From Pseudomonas viridiflava (GTDB lineage Bacteria; Pseudomonadota; Gammaproteobacteria; Pseudomonadales; Pseudomonadaceae): a stretch of 64,000 nt of DNA. This document shows, in pieces, positions 1-8,222 of the stretch (positions are counted from its first letter, which is position 1; every line of letters begins with the position of its first letter). The notes under the pieces are model-generated. The model was not told the DNA's origin. It did not search any database and worked only from the letters and a program-made list of their open reading frames with translations. A program made the position numbers and the translations under genes. The stretch is from contig NZ_UTHA01000129.1 of the NCBI RefSeq assembly GCF_900582195.1, positions 1-64,000 of the forward strand, read 5' to 3'.

Positions 1-320
1 GATGCTGGCTGTGCTGACGCCTTCGCGAGCAAGCTCGCTCCCACAGGGATTTGTGGTTGGCTCGGGATTTTTGGTGTGACAGAAAGCCAATGTGGGAGCG
101 AGCTTGCTCGCGAAAGCGGTGGGTCAGGCAACGATGATGCTAACTGTGCTGACGCCTTCGCGAGCAAGCTCGCTCCCACGGGGATTTGTGGTTGGCTCGG
201 GATTTTTGGTGTGACAGATAGCCAATGTGGGAGCGAGCTTGCTCGCGAAAGCGCTGGGTCAGACAACAGGGATGTCGACTGTGCCGACGCCTTCGCGAGC
301 AAGCTCGCTCCCACAGGTTT
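1..320. repeat. Tandem array of REP/REPIN units, 135-bp period
   Basis: Five copies of the 24-base REP core TTCGCGAGCAAGCTCGCTCC (plus CACA) alternate in orientation: forward at 22-45, 157-180 and 292-315, reverse at 91-114 and 226-249. The whole 135-bp unit, including the spacer, is repeated almost exactly: unit 1 covers 1-135, unit 2 136-270, and a partial unit 3 starts at 271. The array may continue left of the window. It lies just past the stop codon of the YjbH-like gene. REPINs are non-autonomous elements mobilised by RAYT transposases; no RAYT gene is in the window. Confidence 0.9.
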
Positions 321-344
321 ATGCGGTGCTTCGGATATCTGCGC

Positions 345-2423
345 TTACTCGGCAATCTTCTCGAAATTCCGATAGAACATGTCCCCTTCCCGGCTATCGG
401 TCATCGAGTGCAGTTGGTAGCTGCGACTGAGTCGCGCACCACCGTCACGGGTCAGCGGGGCCCAGACAAGGTTGGCGCGGCGCATGGTCGACATGCTCAT
501 CATTTCGTCGAACGGGATCGACAGGTAGATGCCTTTGTCGAAACTACCCTCGCCATACTCGGCACTGCCCGCCGTGGTAATCGTCGCCCACGCACCAAAT
601 CGCACGCCATTGAAAAATTCGCGCGAGATGTCCAGCGTGCCGCCCCAGTCCCCGGCCAGATAACGCCCGACGCTCACCGCCGCCAACGTATCGAACGGCA
701 AATCGGTATACGCCGTGACATGCCCGGTCACCACCGAGTAATCGCGCAGCGCAAAGCCTTGATCGAAATCGCGCTGACGCACCCAGTTCAGATCCGCGCC
801 TACCGACCAGCGCTCACCGGTCGGGCGGAACAACACTTCGCCGCCGACACCGGCAAACATCGATTCCAGATAACCGCCATACACCATCCCATACAAGTCT
901 TTATCCAACTGCTCGGCATGACTCACCTGGAACAACGGCATGGTGGTGTTAGACGTGGTCAGATACTGACGCAAATCCGTGCGCACACGCGGCAAACCGC
1001 TCGGCGCGTCGTAGGTGAACTTGTCGAAGTTGTTGGCCAGGTTGGCACTGAGCAAGCCGCTCCACCAGGTGTTGCGATTGAAGCGGTATTCGGCGTCGGC
1101 ATCGGCGCTCAATTGATAGAGCAAGCCATCCGGACCGCCGACGTTCTGCTTGAAGCCCAGCCCCACGCCATAGCTGAAATGCTGCGGCGCTTCGGTGTAG
1201 AGGGTCTTCTCGTTGTGCGGCATCGCCGGGTTGATCTCGGTGGTGCGGTGCAGCGATTCAAGTGGCTCTTCGTTGTTGATCACCTCGCGGAAGGTCTGAC
1301 GCGGCAAGCTGGTTTCTTCCAGCGGCAAGTCGTAGCGCTTGTTGACCACGGTGAACCAGTCGATGTCGTCGTTGACGCTGTTGTCGAGAATCCGGCTCGC
1401 CCGGCCCACAGCCTTGGACGAATGAAAGTAACGCTGCTGCTCGCCATACACGATCAGCTCGGAATCACGCTGCGTAATGCGCTCGACCTTGTAGCCGGCA
1501 TTCTGCTGCAAACGCTGCGAGACGTTGGCCCAGTTGACCTGATCCATCGCTGTGTTCGGTGCCTTCGCCGGCAGCGGTTCCGGCGTCGGATCGTAAGTCT
1601 TCGCCGGTGCCTTGCGGCTGACGAAATTGGTGTGAAAGGTCACGCCAAACATCGCCGTATTACCGCGCTCCCACGCCGCGCTGACATCGACCGAATCGGT
1701 GACTTTGAACACCGCGCCAAGGTTGATCGGCGAGTCCTGTTTGATCTCGTTTTCCTTCGGCTCATGCTTGTAGTCATTGCCTTCAAATTCGAGTTTCAGA
1801 CTGAGGCGATCCCACGGAGTCTGATAACTCACGCCACCGAAGAACGACGGCCGGCCACGAAAGTACGAACCCGAGTTAACGTCACCGGTGCCCTCCAGGG
1901 CCGGACGGGTATCGAAGCGATCGCTGACATAGCCCAACGGGTTGTCCATGTCGCCGCGATTACCGAGATAACCCCAGGCAATCCCGGCGCTGAAATCGAA
2001 GTTGTCGTAACGCTTGTTGGCGACGAAAAATTCACTGGAGAACAAACCGGTACCACCGATATCTCGGAAGCCCAGCGCCACGTCGGGCAGCCAGTGACTC
2101 TCCTGCCACAGCCGGACTTTGACGTCGACCGCCTTGTCCTTATAGCTTTGACTACCGCTCAGGGCCTCCGAGCCGTACGGCCGGTTGGTGATCGCGGTGT
2201 AACGAAACGAGCCTTCAAGCCAGTCCAGCGGCTGCAACGACACGCTGTAGCGACTGTACGGATCGGTACGGTTGGCGTTGACGCTCAACTCGCCGGCCGG
2301 GGCCATGCGCGCGGTCGGCGTCTGCAACAGACCGGTGCCACCGAAATCATTCTGGGTAATGCGCGGCTCGGCATGGGCCAGACCGCAGGGCAATAACAAC
2401 ACAGCTGCAAAACGTAACTTCAA
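345..2423 (-). CDS. YjbH/GfcD-like exopolysaccharide outer-membrane protein
   Basis: A 692-residue secreted protein with an N-terminal signal peptide (about residues 1-18, ending GLAHA) followed by the family-typical stretch FGGTGLLQTPTARM. Long runs of alternating aromatic and polar residues through the C-terminal half fit a beta-barrel in the outer membrane. YjbH/GfcD proteins belong to the YjbEFGH (GfcABCD) systems that accompany group 4 capsule or EPS export; their exact role is still debated, and a porin-like or secretin-like function is inferred. It is the last gene of the minus-strand set and its start overlaps the stop of the GfcC-like gene by 4 bp, so translation is probably coupled. 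Length matches the family. Confidence 0.85.
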   Translation of the reverse strand: MKLRFAAVLLLPCGLAHAEPRITQNDFGGTGLLQTPTARMAPAGELSVNANRTDPYSRYSVSLQPLDWLEGSFRYTAITNRPYGSEALSGSQSYKDKAVDVKVRLWQESHWLPDVALGFRDIGGTGLFSSEFFVANKRYDNFDFSAGIAWGYLGNRGDMDNPLGYVSDRFDTRPALEGTGDVNSGSYFRGRPSFFGGVSYQTPWDRLSLKLEFEGNDYKHEPKENEIKQDSPINLGAVFKVTDSVDVSAAWERGNTAMFGVTFHTNFVSRKAPAKTYDPTPEPLPAKAPNTAMDQVNWANVSQRLQQNAGYKVERITQRDSELIVYGEQQRYFHSSKAVGRASRILDNSVNDDIDWFTVVNKRYDLPLEETSLPRQTFREVINNEEPLESLHRTTEINPAMPHNEKTLYTEAPQHFSYGVGLGFKQNVGGPDGLLYQLSADADAEYRFNRNTWWSGLLSANLANNFDKFTYDAPSGLPRVRTDLRQYLTTSNTTMPLFQVSHAEQLDKDLYGMVYGGYLESMFAGVGGEVLFRPTGERWSVGADLNWVRQRDFDQGFALRDYSVVTGHVTAYTDLPFDTLAAVSVGRYLAGDWGGTLDISREFFNGVRFGAWATITTAGSAEYGEGSFDKGIYLSIPFDEMMSMSTMRRANLVWAPLTRDGGARLSRSYQLHSMTDSREGDMFYRNFEKIAE

Positions 2424-3181
2424 CGAACCACCTCGGCCAGCTGCGTGGCAATGAATTCGGCCAACTGCTGATTCAGTTCAGGAAGAGGCGGATCAAGATC
2501 ATCATTTTTCAACGGCACCAGAATTTTGCTGCCGGCCACGGGAAAGTGTCCGGACTCGCGATTCCAGTGGGCGATGCCGACACGTTGCGACGCACCGTTG
2601 GGCTGGATCAGCCACAAGTAATCGGCTTCGGCATCGGCCAGAATCGAACAGCCTTGCAGGTACTCGCGGGCCTCCTGCAACGGCTGATACGGCAGGTGAC
2701 ACGGCTCGGCGACCGCGCCCAACACTTGCACTTCGTCGACACGTTTCGGGTAGATCAGGCGATCGCCGTCATCGAGACGAATGTTGCGCGCGAAGCCAAC
2801 CTCCAGCGCGACCGGATCGAGATCGGCGATCTGCCGCCCCGTCACCGGCATCTGCCGCACTTCTTCGGCAATACGCTGCGCCAGCGCCGCCCGACTCGGC
2901 AGATCGAACAGCATCGACATTCGCTGCAGCACATCCAGATCAAACAACACGCCGACCTTCAGCCGCGTTTGCTCCTCGATCAGTGACTGACGCAGCAACC
3001 CGCCCGCCAGCCAATAACCTTCGGCATTCGGCACGGCTTCGCTGATCACATCGAGCAAGCGCCCGCCGGCTGGCAACGCGACCGGCCCGGGATTGGCGAC
3101 ATCGCCCGACACCGTAACGGCTGCCTGACTCACACTCGCGACCAGCATCAAACTCGCCGACAACATTTTCAGGCGCATCAC
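2420..3181 (-). CDS. YjbG/GfcC-like capsule biosynthesis protein
   Basis: A 253-residue periplasmic protein with a signal peptide of about 20 residues (ending SVSQA). The opening of the mature part, VTVSGDVANPGPVALPAGGRL, resembles the SLBB/ubiquitin-like fold found in Wza and GfcC, which fits a periplasmic partner of the polysaccharide exporter. It overlaps both neighbours by 4 bp (ATGA type junctions), placing it firmly in the operon between the GfcB-like lipoprotein and the YjbH-like protein. Assignment rests on domain look, size and gene order. The biochemical function of GfcC is not established. Confidence 0.8.
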   Translation of the reverse strand: MMRLKMLSASLMLVASVSQAAVTVSGDVANPGPVALPAGGRLLDVISEAVPNAEGYWLAGGLLRQSLIEEQTRLKVGVLFDLDVLQRMSMLFDLPSRAALAQRIAEEVRQMPVTGRQIADLDPVALEVGFARNIRLDDGDRLIYPKRVDEVQVLGAVAEPCHLPYQPLQEAREYLQGCSILADAEADYLWLIQPNGASQRVGIAHWNRESGHFPVAGSKILVPLKNDDLDPPLPELNQQLAEFIATQLAEVVR

Positions 3182-3843
3182 GGCAGGTGCCTGCGATCAG
3201 GGGTCAGTTGCACAACCTTGACACGCAGTTGCGTCGTCAGTTGCTGTTCACTCTGCAAAATGAACCCGTCACGCGGGTCGACCCAGTAACGATTGGTCGC
3301 GCTCAGGCCGATGGCCGGGGCGTCAATCTGTTCATCGACACGCAGCACGGTGTATTCCTTGTCGAGAATCTGCAGGGTCTGTTCCGACCGGCGCGAGAAG
3401 CGGCTGTTGACGATCACGCCGACTTCCTGCCCCTTGTAGAGGTCGATCCAGCGCCGCGTGGTGAAACCGTCGGCGACGTGATGCAGGCCTTGCTTGAACG
3501 GCGAGTCATCGGCCAACCGCGTGCCATCCAGATCGCCTTCCAGGCCCAGGCCAATGGTGCGCACGGCGAGACCATTGCGCAGCAGCAGCACTTGCTTGCC
3601 GGAAGCGACCCAGAACTGCAGGTCTTCGCGCTCGCGCACCAGCGCCAGCACGCCGGAGCCGGACGGCGTGGTCAGTTTCAGTTGCGGGTAGTTGACCCCG
3701 GCCACTTCAGCCGCCGACACGTCGACTTCATCCGGGCCGACGACTGCCGCTTTAAGGTTGTTCAACGAAGCGCTCATCAGCGGGTTACAGCCGCACAGCA
3801 ACGAGGCCACCATCAGGCACAGGCCAACTTTCAAAATGTTCAA
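3178..3843 (-). CDS. YjbF/GfcB-like lipoprotein
   Basis: A 221-residue protein with a lipoprotein signal peptide; the lipobox ends at Cys19 (SLLCGC), so the mature protein should be lipid-anchored. The rest is beta-rich with the WIDLYKGQEVGV and RYWVDPRDGFI stretches expected of the YjbF/GfcB family, which in E. coli is part of the yjbEFGH EPS operon. The gene starts 11 bp after the Wza-like gene and overlaps the next gene by 4 bp. Outer-membrane attachment is inferred from the residues after Cys19 (no Asp at +2). Confidence 0.8.
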   Translation of the reverse strand: MNILKVGLCLMVASLLCGCNPLMSASLNNLKAAVVGPDEVDVSAAEVAGVNYPQLKLTTPSGSGVLALVREREDLQFWVASGKQVLLLRNGLAVRTIGLGLEGDLDGTRLADDSPFKQGLHHVADGFTTRRWIDLYKGQEVGVIVNSRFSRRSEQTLQILDKEYTVLRVDEQIDAPAIGLSATNRYWVDPRDGFILQSEQQLTTQLRVKVVQLTPDRRHLP

Positions 3844-3854
3844 AGTCGGCGACC

Positions 3855-4970
3855 TTATTTGCTGTTGTTACTGTATTCGCTCCAGTTCTTCGCAGCGGAA
3901 GCGCCAGTGCCGACAATCGATGCCGACGGCACCAATTGGCTGATCAGACGGTTCCAGCGAGTCACGTTGGCAGGCCCGACATACACCACGTCCTGCGGGC
4001 GGACTTCGAAGTGCGAAGCGAGCGCCATGGCGGTCGGCGATTCGGCTTCCAGCTGGTAGATCTTCGCCGGTTCGACATCAAGGTTTTCCACACCACGGAT
4101 GACATAGACGGCGTTGCCATTGGAGGTGGTCTGGGCCAGGCCACCGACCGAACCGAGCACGTCGGTGAGGTTCATCGTCGCAGTCTTGAAACTCAGCGCA
4201 CGCGGCTGGTTGACCTCGCCCATCACGTAAATGCGCTTGTTGTCGTTGTACGGCAGATACAGCTGATCACCGCCCTTGAGGTAGACGTTCTGCAACTCGG
4301 AGTCCTGCTGATTGAGCGAGTCGAGATTGAGCGGATAAGTGCGACCCTTACGCGTCAGCAGCAGCCCGGACAAATCGGCGTTGTTGGTGTCGATGCCGGC
4401 CGAACCGAGGGCTTCGACCACGCTCAGCGGATTGGTGGAAATCGCTTGCGGACCGGCCTTGGTGACCGCGCCGGTGACCACGACTTTCTGGCTGGCGAAA
4501 CGCAACACCGCGACATCCACCTGCGGCTCGGCGATAAATGCCGACAGCCGTTGTTCGATATCCGAGCGCAGTTGCTGGATAGTCCGGCCGGCGGCCTGGA
4601 CTTCCTTGATGAACGGGTAGTACAGCGTGCCGTCGGAACGCACCAGTCGGCCGTTGGCATCGATCTGTTGTTGCGCGCCGGACGGGGCCGTCAGCTCGGG
4701 GTGATCCCATACGGTGATGTACAGAACATCGTTGTTGCCGATGCGGTATTCGGCCGGGGTCGCCAACAGCTCCGGCGGCAGCGACTCACGCTTTTGCGTG
4801 GCGCGGTTCATGGCAATCAGCTTGGGCGTGATCGGAATCAGCTCGACCCGGCTGCTTTCGCTGGCACCCTGGCGGGTGATGTCACTGGTGCTGAGGTATT
4901 GACCGGGGGAAAACATGCAACCTTGCAAAGCGAGACTTGCCAACATTAAAAGATAAACACTACGAGTCAT
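3855..4970 (-). CDS. Wza-like polysaccharide export lipoprotein
   Basis: A 371-residue outer-membrane polysaccharide export protein. A lipobox (SLALQGC, Cys18) marks it as a lipoprotein. Next come a Poly_export (PES) domain at about residues 75-170, with the typical YRIGNNDVLYITVWDHPEL and LYYPFIKEVQAAG segments, then SLBB-type repeats (VVTGAVTKAGPQ and IYVMGEVNQPRAL). The C-terminal region fits the amphipathic helix that forms the outer-membrane pore in Wza. It should form the export channel working with the Wzc homologue at 15204-17453. It is separated from the upstream small GfcA-like gene by a terminator-like hairpin and leads a tight four-gene unit. Confidence 0.92.
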   Translation of the reverse strand: MTRSVYLLMLASLALQGCMFSPGQYLSTSDITRQGASESSRVELIPITPKLIAMNRATQKRESLPPELLATPAEYRIGNNDVLYITVWDHPELTAPSGAQQQIDANGRLVRSDGTLYYPFIKEVQAAGRTIQQLRSDIEQRLSAFIAEPQVDVAVLRFASQKVVVTGAVTKAGPQAISTNPLSVVEALGSAGIDTNNADLSGLLLTRKGRTYPLNLDSLNQQDSELQNVYLKGGDQLYLPYNDNKRIYVMGEVNQPRALSFKTATMNLTDVLGSVGGLAQTTSNGNAVYVIRGVENLDVEPAKIYQLEAESPTAMALASHFEVRPQDVVYVGPANVTRWNRLISQLVPSASIVGTGASAAKNWSEYSNNSK

Positions 4971-4998
4971 AATGGCACTACGCTATTCAAGGGCGAAT

Positions 4999-5030
4999 CC
5001 AAAAACAAAGTCACCCGACTTGCGTCGGGC
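4999..5030 (-). terminator. Intrinsic terminator or attenuator between the GfcA-like gene and wza
   Basis: On the minus strand a 6-bp GC-rich stem (CCCGAC at 5014-5019 paired with GTCGGG at 5024-5029, loop of 4) is followed by a T-rich run ending GTTTTT. It lies after the small GfcA-like gene and before the export gene, so it probably lowers expression of the export genes relative to the small secreted protein. Confidence 0.6.
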
Positions 5031-5060
5031 GACCCTGTACTGCACTAACAGAACTTCCTG

Positions 5061-5297
5061 TTAGTTATGCGTGCCGGTTGTACCGGTGGTACCCGTCGTA
5101 CCGGTGGTACCGCCGTTGGCACTGCCACCGCTGTTAGACGCCGCTACAGCACTGGCAACCATTGCAGTACTGGCTGCGGGCGCTTGAGAAGCCGCCACGT
5201 TGCCACCTACATTGGTTACCGCTGTCAGCGGTGCTTCAGCGGCGGCAGCCCAGTTGCTCAACATCGTCAACAGGGCAACTGCCATCACTTTTTTCAT
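5061..5297 (-). CDS. Small secreted Gly/Thr-rich protein, YjbE/GfcA-like
   Basis: A 78-residue protein with a clear Sec signal peptide (MKKVMAVALL...WAAAAEA, cut near residue 20), a small Ala/Ser/Val-rich mature part, and a C-terminal tail made of Gly-Thr-Thr triplets. E. coli YjbE has the same layout: short, secreted, Gly/Ser/Thr-rich with a Thr-rich end. Its position as the first gene before wza and the YjbFGH-like genes supports the assignment. Start is backed by AAAGGAG 5 bases upstream (5303-5309). The triplets are encoded by 9-bp DNA repeats at 5070-5111, so repeat number may vary between strains. Function is unknown in this family. A short inverted repeat (5045-5051 with 5058-5064) covers the stop codon. 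Confidence 0.75.
   Translation of the reverse strand: MKKVMAVALLTMLSNWAAAAEAPLTAVTNVGGNVAASQAPAASTAMVASAVAASNSGGSANGGTTGTTGTTGTTGTHN
5070..5111 (-). repeat. 9-bp minisatellite encoding Gly-Thr-Thr triplets
   Basis: Four full 9-base units (GGTACCACC, GGTACGACG, GGTACCACC, GGTACAACC) and a partial fifth lie in frame at the 3' end of the GfcA-like gene. Every third residue is Gly. The units are palindrome-rich, which favours replication slippage. Confidence 0.85.
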
Positions 5298-5497
5298 ATC
5301 AACTCCTTTCTAACATTCGGCCTGTTATAAAACTGGCCTGAGTTAGCGGTGGTGAGTTCAAGTCCGCAAAAAGCGCGAACAAGATCCGTTGTTCTTTCAC
5401 AGTCTTACCCAACTGATAAAAGTCGAACGGCAGGTTTATATCTACGGACTTGCAAAAGGCATTGCCAGTGTAATTTCCCGACGTTATCTAACAAGCT

Positions 5498-5510
5498 GAC
5501 TGAAAATAAC
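5498..5510 (-). promoter_or_regulatory. Shared EPS-locus motif, copy 1 (upstream of the GfcA-like gene)
   Basis: GACTGAAAATAAC (read on plus; GTTATTTTCAGTC on minus) lies 201 bp upstream of the start codon of the small secreted protein gene. It is a one-base variant of the exact 13-mer found upstream of galE and wzb, in the same orientation relative to the minus-strand genes. What binds it is unknown. The rest of the 5298-5527 gap shows a long leader but no promoter I can call with confidence. Confidence 0.5.
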
Positions 5511-5527
5511 ATTGGATTAAATGGCCA

Positions 5528-6544
5528 TCATCCCAAGTAGCCTTGGGGATGATTCGATTGCCAGCGCCAAGTATCAGTGACCATGTCCTGCAAAGTGCGC
5601 GTGGCTTTCCAGCCCAGCTCTTTTGCAGCCTTGGAGGCGTCGGCCCAACTCTCGGCGATATCCCCGGAGCGACGCGGCATCATGCGATAGGGCACCGGTT
5701 GCCCGCAGGCCTGCTCGAAGGCGTGGAGCACCTGCAGCACGCTATAGCCGTCGCCAGTGCCGAGGTTCCAGGTATGAATACCAGTGCGCTCGGAGATCGA
5801 CTGCAAGGCCTTCAAATGCCCGTCCGCCAGATCGACGACGTGGATGTAATCGCGCACGCCGGTGCCATCGATCGTCGGGTAATCGTTACCGAAGATCGAC
5901 AGTTCTTGCAGGCTGCCGACCGCCACCTGGCTGATGTAAGGCACCAGATTGTTCGGGATGCCGTTGGGGTCTTCGCCCATGTGCCCGCTGGAGTGGGCGC
6001 CGATCGGGTTGAAGTAGCGCAGCAAGGCGATGCTCCAGCGCGGCTCGGCCTGGCTCAGGTCACGCAGCACGTTCTCGACGATGAGCTTGGACTGGCCGTA
6101 GGGATTGGTCGGATTGCCGGTGGGGAAATCCTCGCGAATCGGCATCTGCTCAGGCTCGCCGTACACCGTGGCCGAGGAGCTGAACACCAGGCGGAACACC
6201 CCCGCCGCCGCCATCGCCTGGCACAGATTGATGCTGCCGCTGACGTTGGTCTCGTAGTACTCGAGCGGCTTGCGCACGCTCTCGCCCACGGCCTTCAGGC
6301 CGGCAAAATGCAGCACCGCTTCGATGTTGTGCTCGCGGAAAATCCGGTCGAGCAGTGCCCGGTCACAGACATCGCCGCGGATCATCCAGGCGCTCTTGCC
6401 GCAAATGCCCTCAACGGCGTGCAACGCGGCTTCACTGCTGTTGCAAAGATTATCCAGTACGACAACTTCATAACCTGCTTCAAGCAATGCAAGTGTGGTA
6501 TGCGAGCCGATATAACCGGCACCACCCGTTACCAGAATCTTCAT
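5528..6544 (-). CDS. galE: UDP-glucose 4-epimerase
   Basis: A 338-residue extended short-chain dehydrogenase that interconverts UDP-glucose and UDP-galactose. The N-terminal NAD-binding motif GGAGYIG (residues 7-13) and the catalytic Ser124 (in SSSATVYG) with Tyr149-X3-Lys153 (NPYGQSK) are all present. Length is that of normal GalE. With GalU across the divergent gap it would supply UDP-glucose and UDP-galactose for the surrounding polysaccharide locus. It stands alone on the minus strand; a copy of the shared EPS motif is 202 bp upstream of its start. Confidence 0.93.
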   Translation of the reverse strand: MKILVTGGAGYIGSHTTLALLEAGYEVVVLDNLCNSSEAALHAVEGICGKSAWMIRGDVCDRALLDRIFREHNIEAVLHFAGLKAVGESVRKPLEYYETNVSGSINLCQAMAAAGVFRLVFSSSATVYGEPEQMPIREDFPTGNPTNPYGQSKLIVENVLRDLSQAEPRWSIALLRYFNPIGAHSSGHMGEDPNGIPNNLVPYISQVAVGSLQELSIFGNDYPTIDGTGVRDYIHVVDLADGHLKALQSISERTGIHTWNLGTGDGYSVLQVLHAFEQACGQPVPYRMMPRRSGDIAESWADASKAAKELGWKATRTLQDMVTDTWRWQSNHPQGYLG

Positions 6545-6933
6545 AGTGCTATCCGTCTTTGGATGAGTGACAAGTAGCGTGTCAAGCCTGTTTTATTGAA
6601 GATGTGTCACAATCCACACAAACAGGCGACAACAACCGAAAACAAAACTAGTTCAATGACTGGCAATAAATATTTTTGCAGGTCACACTGTATTGCTTGG
6701 TACTTATTAGCACTCCCTGTGCGCTCATCACTATCAACAGATACCGACTAAAAATAACCAATAACACACTTACCGACATCTCATAACATTGTCGTGTTTT
6801 ACCGCTTCAACTAATTGCCATTAACAACCTGACTCAGGTATTAAAGCAGTCGCTCAATAATATTCAAACTTGCACGCCCTTTATTAGTGCGTGCATCTGT
6901 CGCCTGTGTTCCATGACTGTCCAGGATACTTTT
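6545..6933. other. AT-rich divergent intergenic region between galE and galU
   Basis: A 389-bp AT-rich gap holding the promoters of galE (minus) and galU (plus). It contains one exact copy of the shared EPS motif. I see no open reading frame with a ribosome-binding site. The low GC compared with flanking genes is usual for regulated EPS promoters bound by H-NS-like (MvaT) proteins, but binding is not shown by the sequence alone. Confidence 0.6.
6746..6758 (-). promoter_or_regulatory. Shared EPS-locus motif, copy 2 (upstream of galE)
   Basis: Exact GACTAAAAATAAC, identical to the copy at 18066-18078. It lies 202 bp upstream of the galE start and 175 bp upstream of the galU start. Orientation relative to the minus-strand gene matches the other copies. 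Confidence 0.55.
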
Positions 6934-7767
6934 ATGATTCGTAAATGTTTGTTCCCCGCTGCCGGCTATGGCACGCGCTTCCTGCCGGCCACCAAAGCCA
7001 TGCCGAAAGAGATGCTGCCGATCGTCAACAAGCCGTTGATCGAATACGCCGTTGAAGAAGCGCGGGACGCCGGTCTGCAACACATGGCCATCGTCACCGG
7101 TCGCGGCAAGCGTGCGCTGGAAGACCATTTCGACATCAGCTACGAACTCGAACACCAGATCCGTGGCACCGAGAAAGAGAAATTCCTCGCCGGCACTCGC
7201 GAGCTGATCGACACCTGCACCTTCTCCTACACCCGCCAGGTGGAAATGAAAGGCCTGGGCCATGCGATTCTCAGCGGCCGCCCACTGATCGGCGATGAAC
7301 CGTTTGCCGTGGTGCTGGCCGATGACCTGTGCCTGAACCTCGAAGGTGACGGCGTGCTCACCCAGATGATCCAGCTGTACAAGAAATTCCGCTGCTCGAT
7401 CGTCGCCATCCAGGAAGTCCCGGCCGACCAGACCCACAAGTACGGCGTGATTGCCGGCGAGCTGATCTCCGACGGCATCTACCGCGTCAACAACATGGTA
7501 GAAAAACCGGCCCCGCAGGACGCGCCGTCGAACCTGGCGATCATTGGCCGCTACATCCTCACCCCGGACATCTTCGACCTGATCGCCGACACCCAACCGG
7601 GCAAGGGCGGCGAGATCCAGATCACCGACGCGCTGATGAAGCAGGCGCAGAACGGTTGCGTGCTGGCCTACAAATTCAAAGGTCTGCGCTTTGACTGCGG
7701 TGACGCCGAGGGTTACTTGCAGGCCACCAATTTCTGCTACGAAAACGTTTATCTCAAAGGCCGCTGA
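6934..7767 (+). CDS. galU: UTP--glucose-1-phosphate uridylyltransferase
   Basis: A 277-residue nucleotidyltransferase that makes UDP-glucose from glucose-1-phosphate and UTP. The signature GYGTRFLPATKAMPKEMLPI and the later VEKP and GRYIL segments are typical of bacterial GalU. A longer frame begins at 6913, but the ATG at 6934 has AGGA at 6923-6926 with 7-base spacing and gives the usual MIRKCLFPAAGYG start, so it is preferred. The product feeds EPS and LPS synthesis. The next gene is 29 bp downstream on the same strand. In PAO1, as I remember it, a UDP-glucose dehydrogenase gene lies beside galU; here that place is taken by the phosphomannomutase-like fragment. Confidence 0.95.
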   Translation: MIRKCLFPAAGYGTRFLPATKAMPKEMLPIVNKPLIEYAVEEARDAGLQHMAIVTGRGKRALEDHFDISYELEHQIRGTEKEKFLAGTRELIDTCTFSYTRQVEMKGLGHAILSGRPLIGDEPFAVVLADDLCLNLEGDGVLTQMIQLYKKFRCSIVAIQEVPADQTHKYGVIAGELISDGIYRVNNMVEKPAPQDAPSNLAIIGRYILTPDIFDLIADTQPGKGGEIQITDALMKQAQNGCVLAYKFKGLRFDCGDAEGYLQATNFCYENVYLKGR

Positions 7768-7796
7768 GACGGCTCCCTTCACCCGACGAGGCCACC

Positions 7797-8201
7797 ATGA
7801 ACATTGCACAACATTCCGTAGAGATTGAACGCGAGGTGGGTAACCTCGGGGTGATGAGCTGGTTGTCCCGCCATCAGCCGTTGCCCAGCGCCAACGAATC
7901 CTGGCTGGGCACGATACTGCTGGTGGAGCGGATTGGCGTGTTTCCCGCGTCCGGCGATATTCGTCGGCCGCTGCGCGATCCTTATCCGCTGCTTGCGCAT
8001 CTGAAAAAGCTGTATGGCGCGCAGGCATTGGAGATGGATGACCAGGATGGCCTGAAAGTGATCTTCAGCGACTGGCGCTTTCGTGTGCGGATTTGCTGCA
8101 CCGACCCGGCGATCATCATCAACGTTGAGACTCGGTGCGATACGCGGCTGATGCCGCAGAAGATTGCGGAGTTGCTCGAGCAAGTCGACGCGTTCGAATA
8201 A
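7797..8201 (+). CDS. Stand-alone phosphomannomutase C-terminal domain protein
   Basis: A 134-residue protein usually left as hypothetical. Residues 49-55 (FPASGDI) and 84-113 (DGLKVIFSDWRF...INVETR) match the last domain of CpsG/ManB-type phosphomannomutases, where I recall FPASGEI and [21 protein letters not shown]...LNVESRGD. That domain holds the phosphate-binding loop; here the RTSNTEP loop reads RICCTDP, so it is altered. The catalytic-serine, metal-binding and sugar-binding domains of the enzyme are absent, so it cannot be a mutase by itself. Start is supported by GAGG upstream. It follows galU closely and is probably cotranscribed. It may be a regulatory or binding protein, or a relic of a larger gene. 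Confidence 0.65.
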   Translation: MNIAQHSVEIEREVGNLGVMSWLSRHQPLPSANESWLGTILLVERIGVFPASGDIRRPLRDPYPLLAHLKKLYGAQALEMDDQDGLKVIFSDWRFRVRICCTDPAIIINVETRCDTRLMPQKIAELLEQVDAFE

Positions 8202-8222
8202 CTCCCCTCACCTGATCGTCCT

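Noticed and set aside
1..320. CRISPR array from regularly spaced repeats at the left end
   Set aside because: The repeats alternate in orientation and the spacers are themselves repeated; this is a REPIN array, and no cas gene is near.
225..2396. 723-residue open frame on the plus strand opposite the YjbH-like gene
   Set aside because: It mirrors the real minus-strand gene, is rich in Arg/His/Gln as antisense frames of GC-rich genes are, has no ribosome-binding site and begins inside REP repeats.
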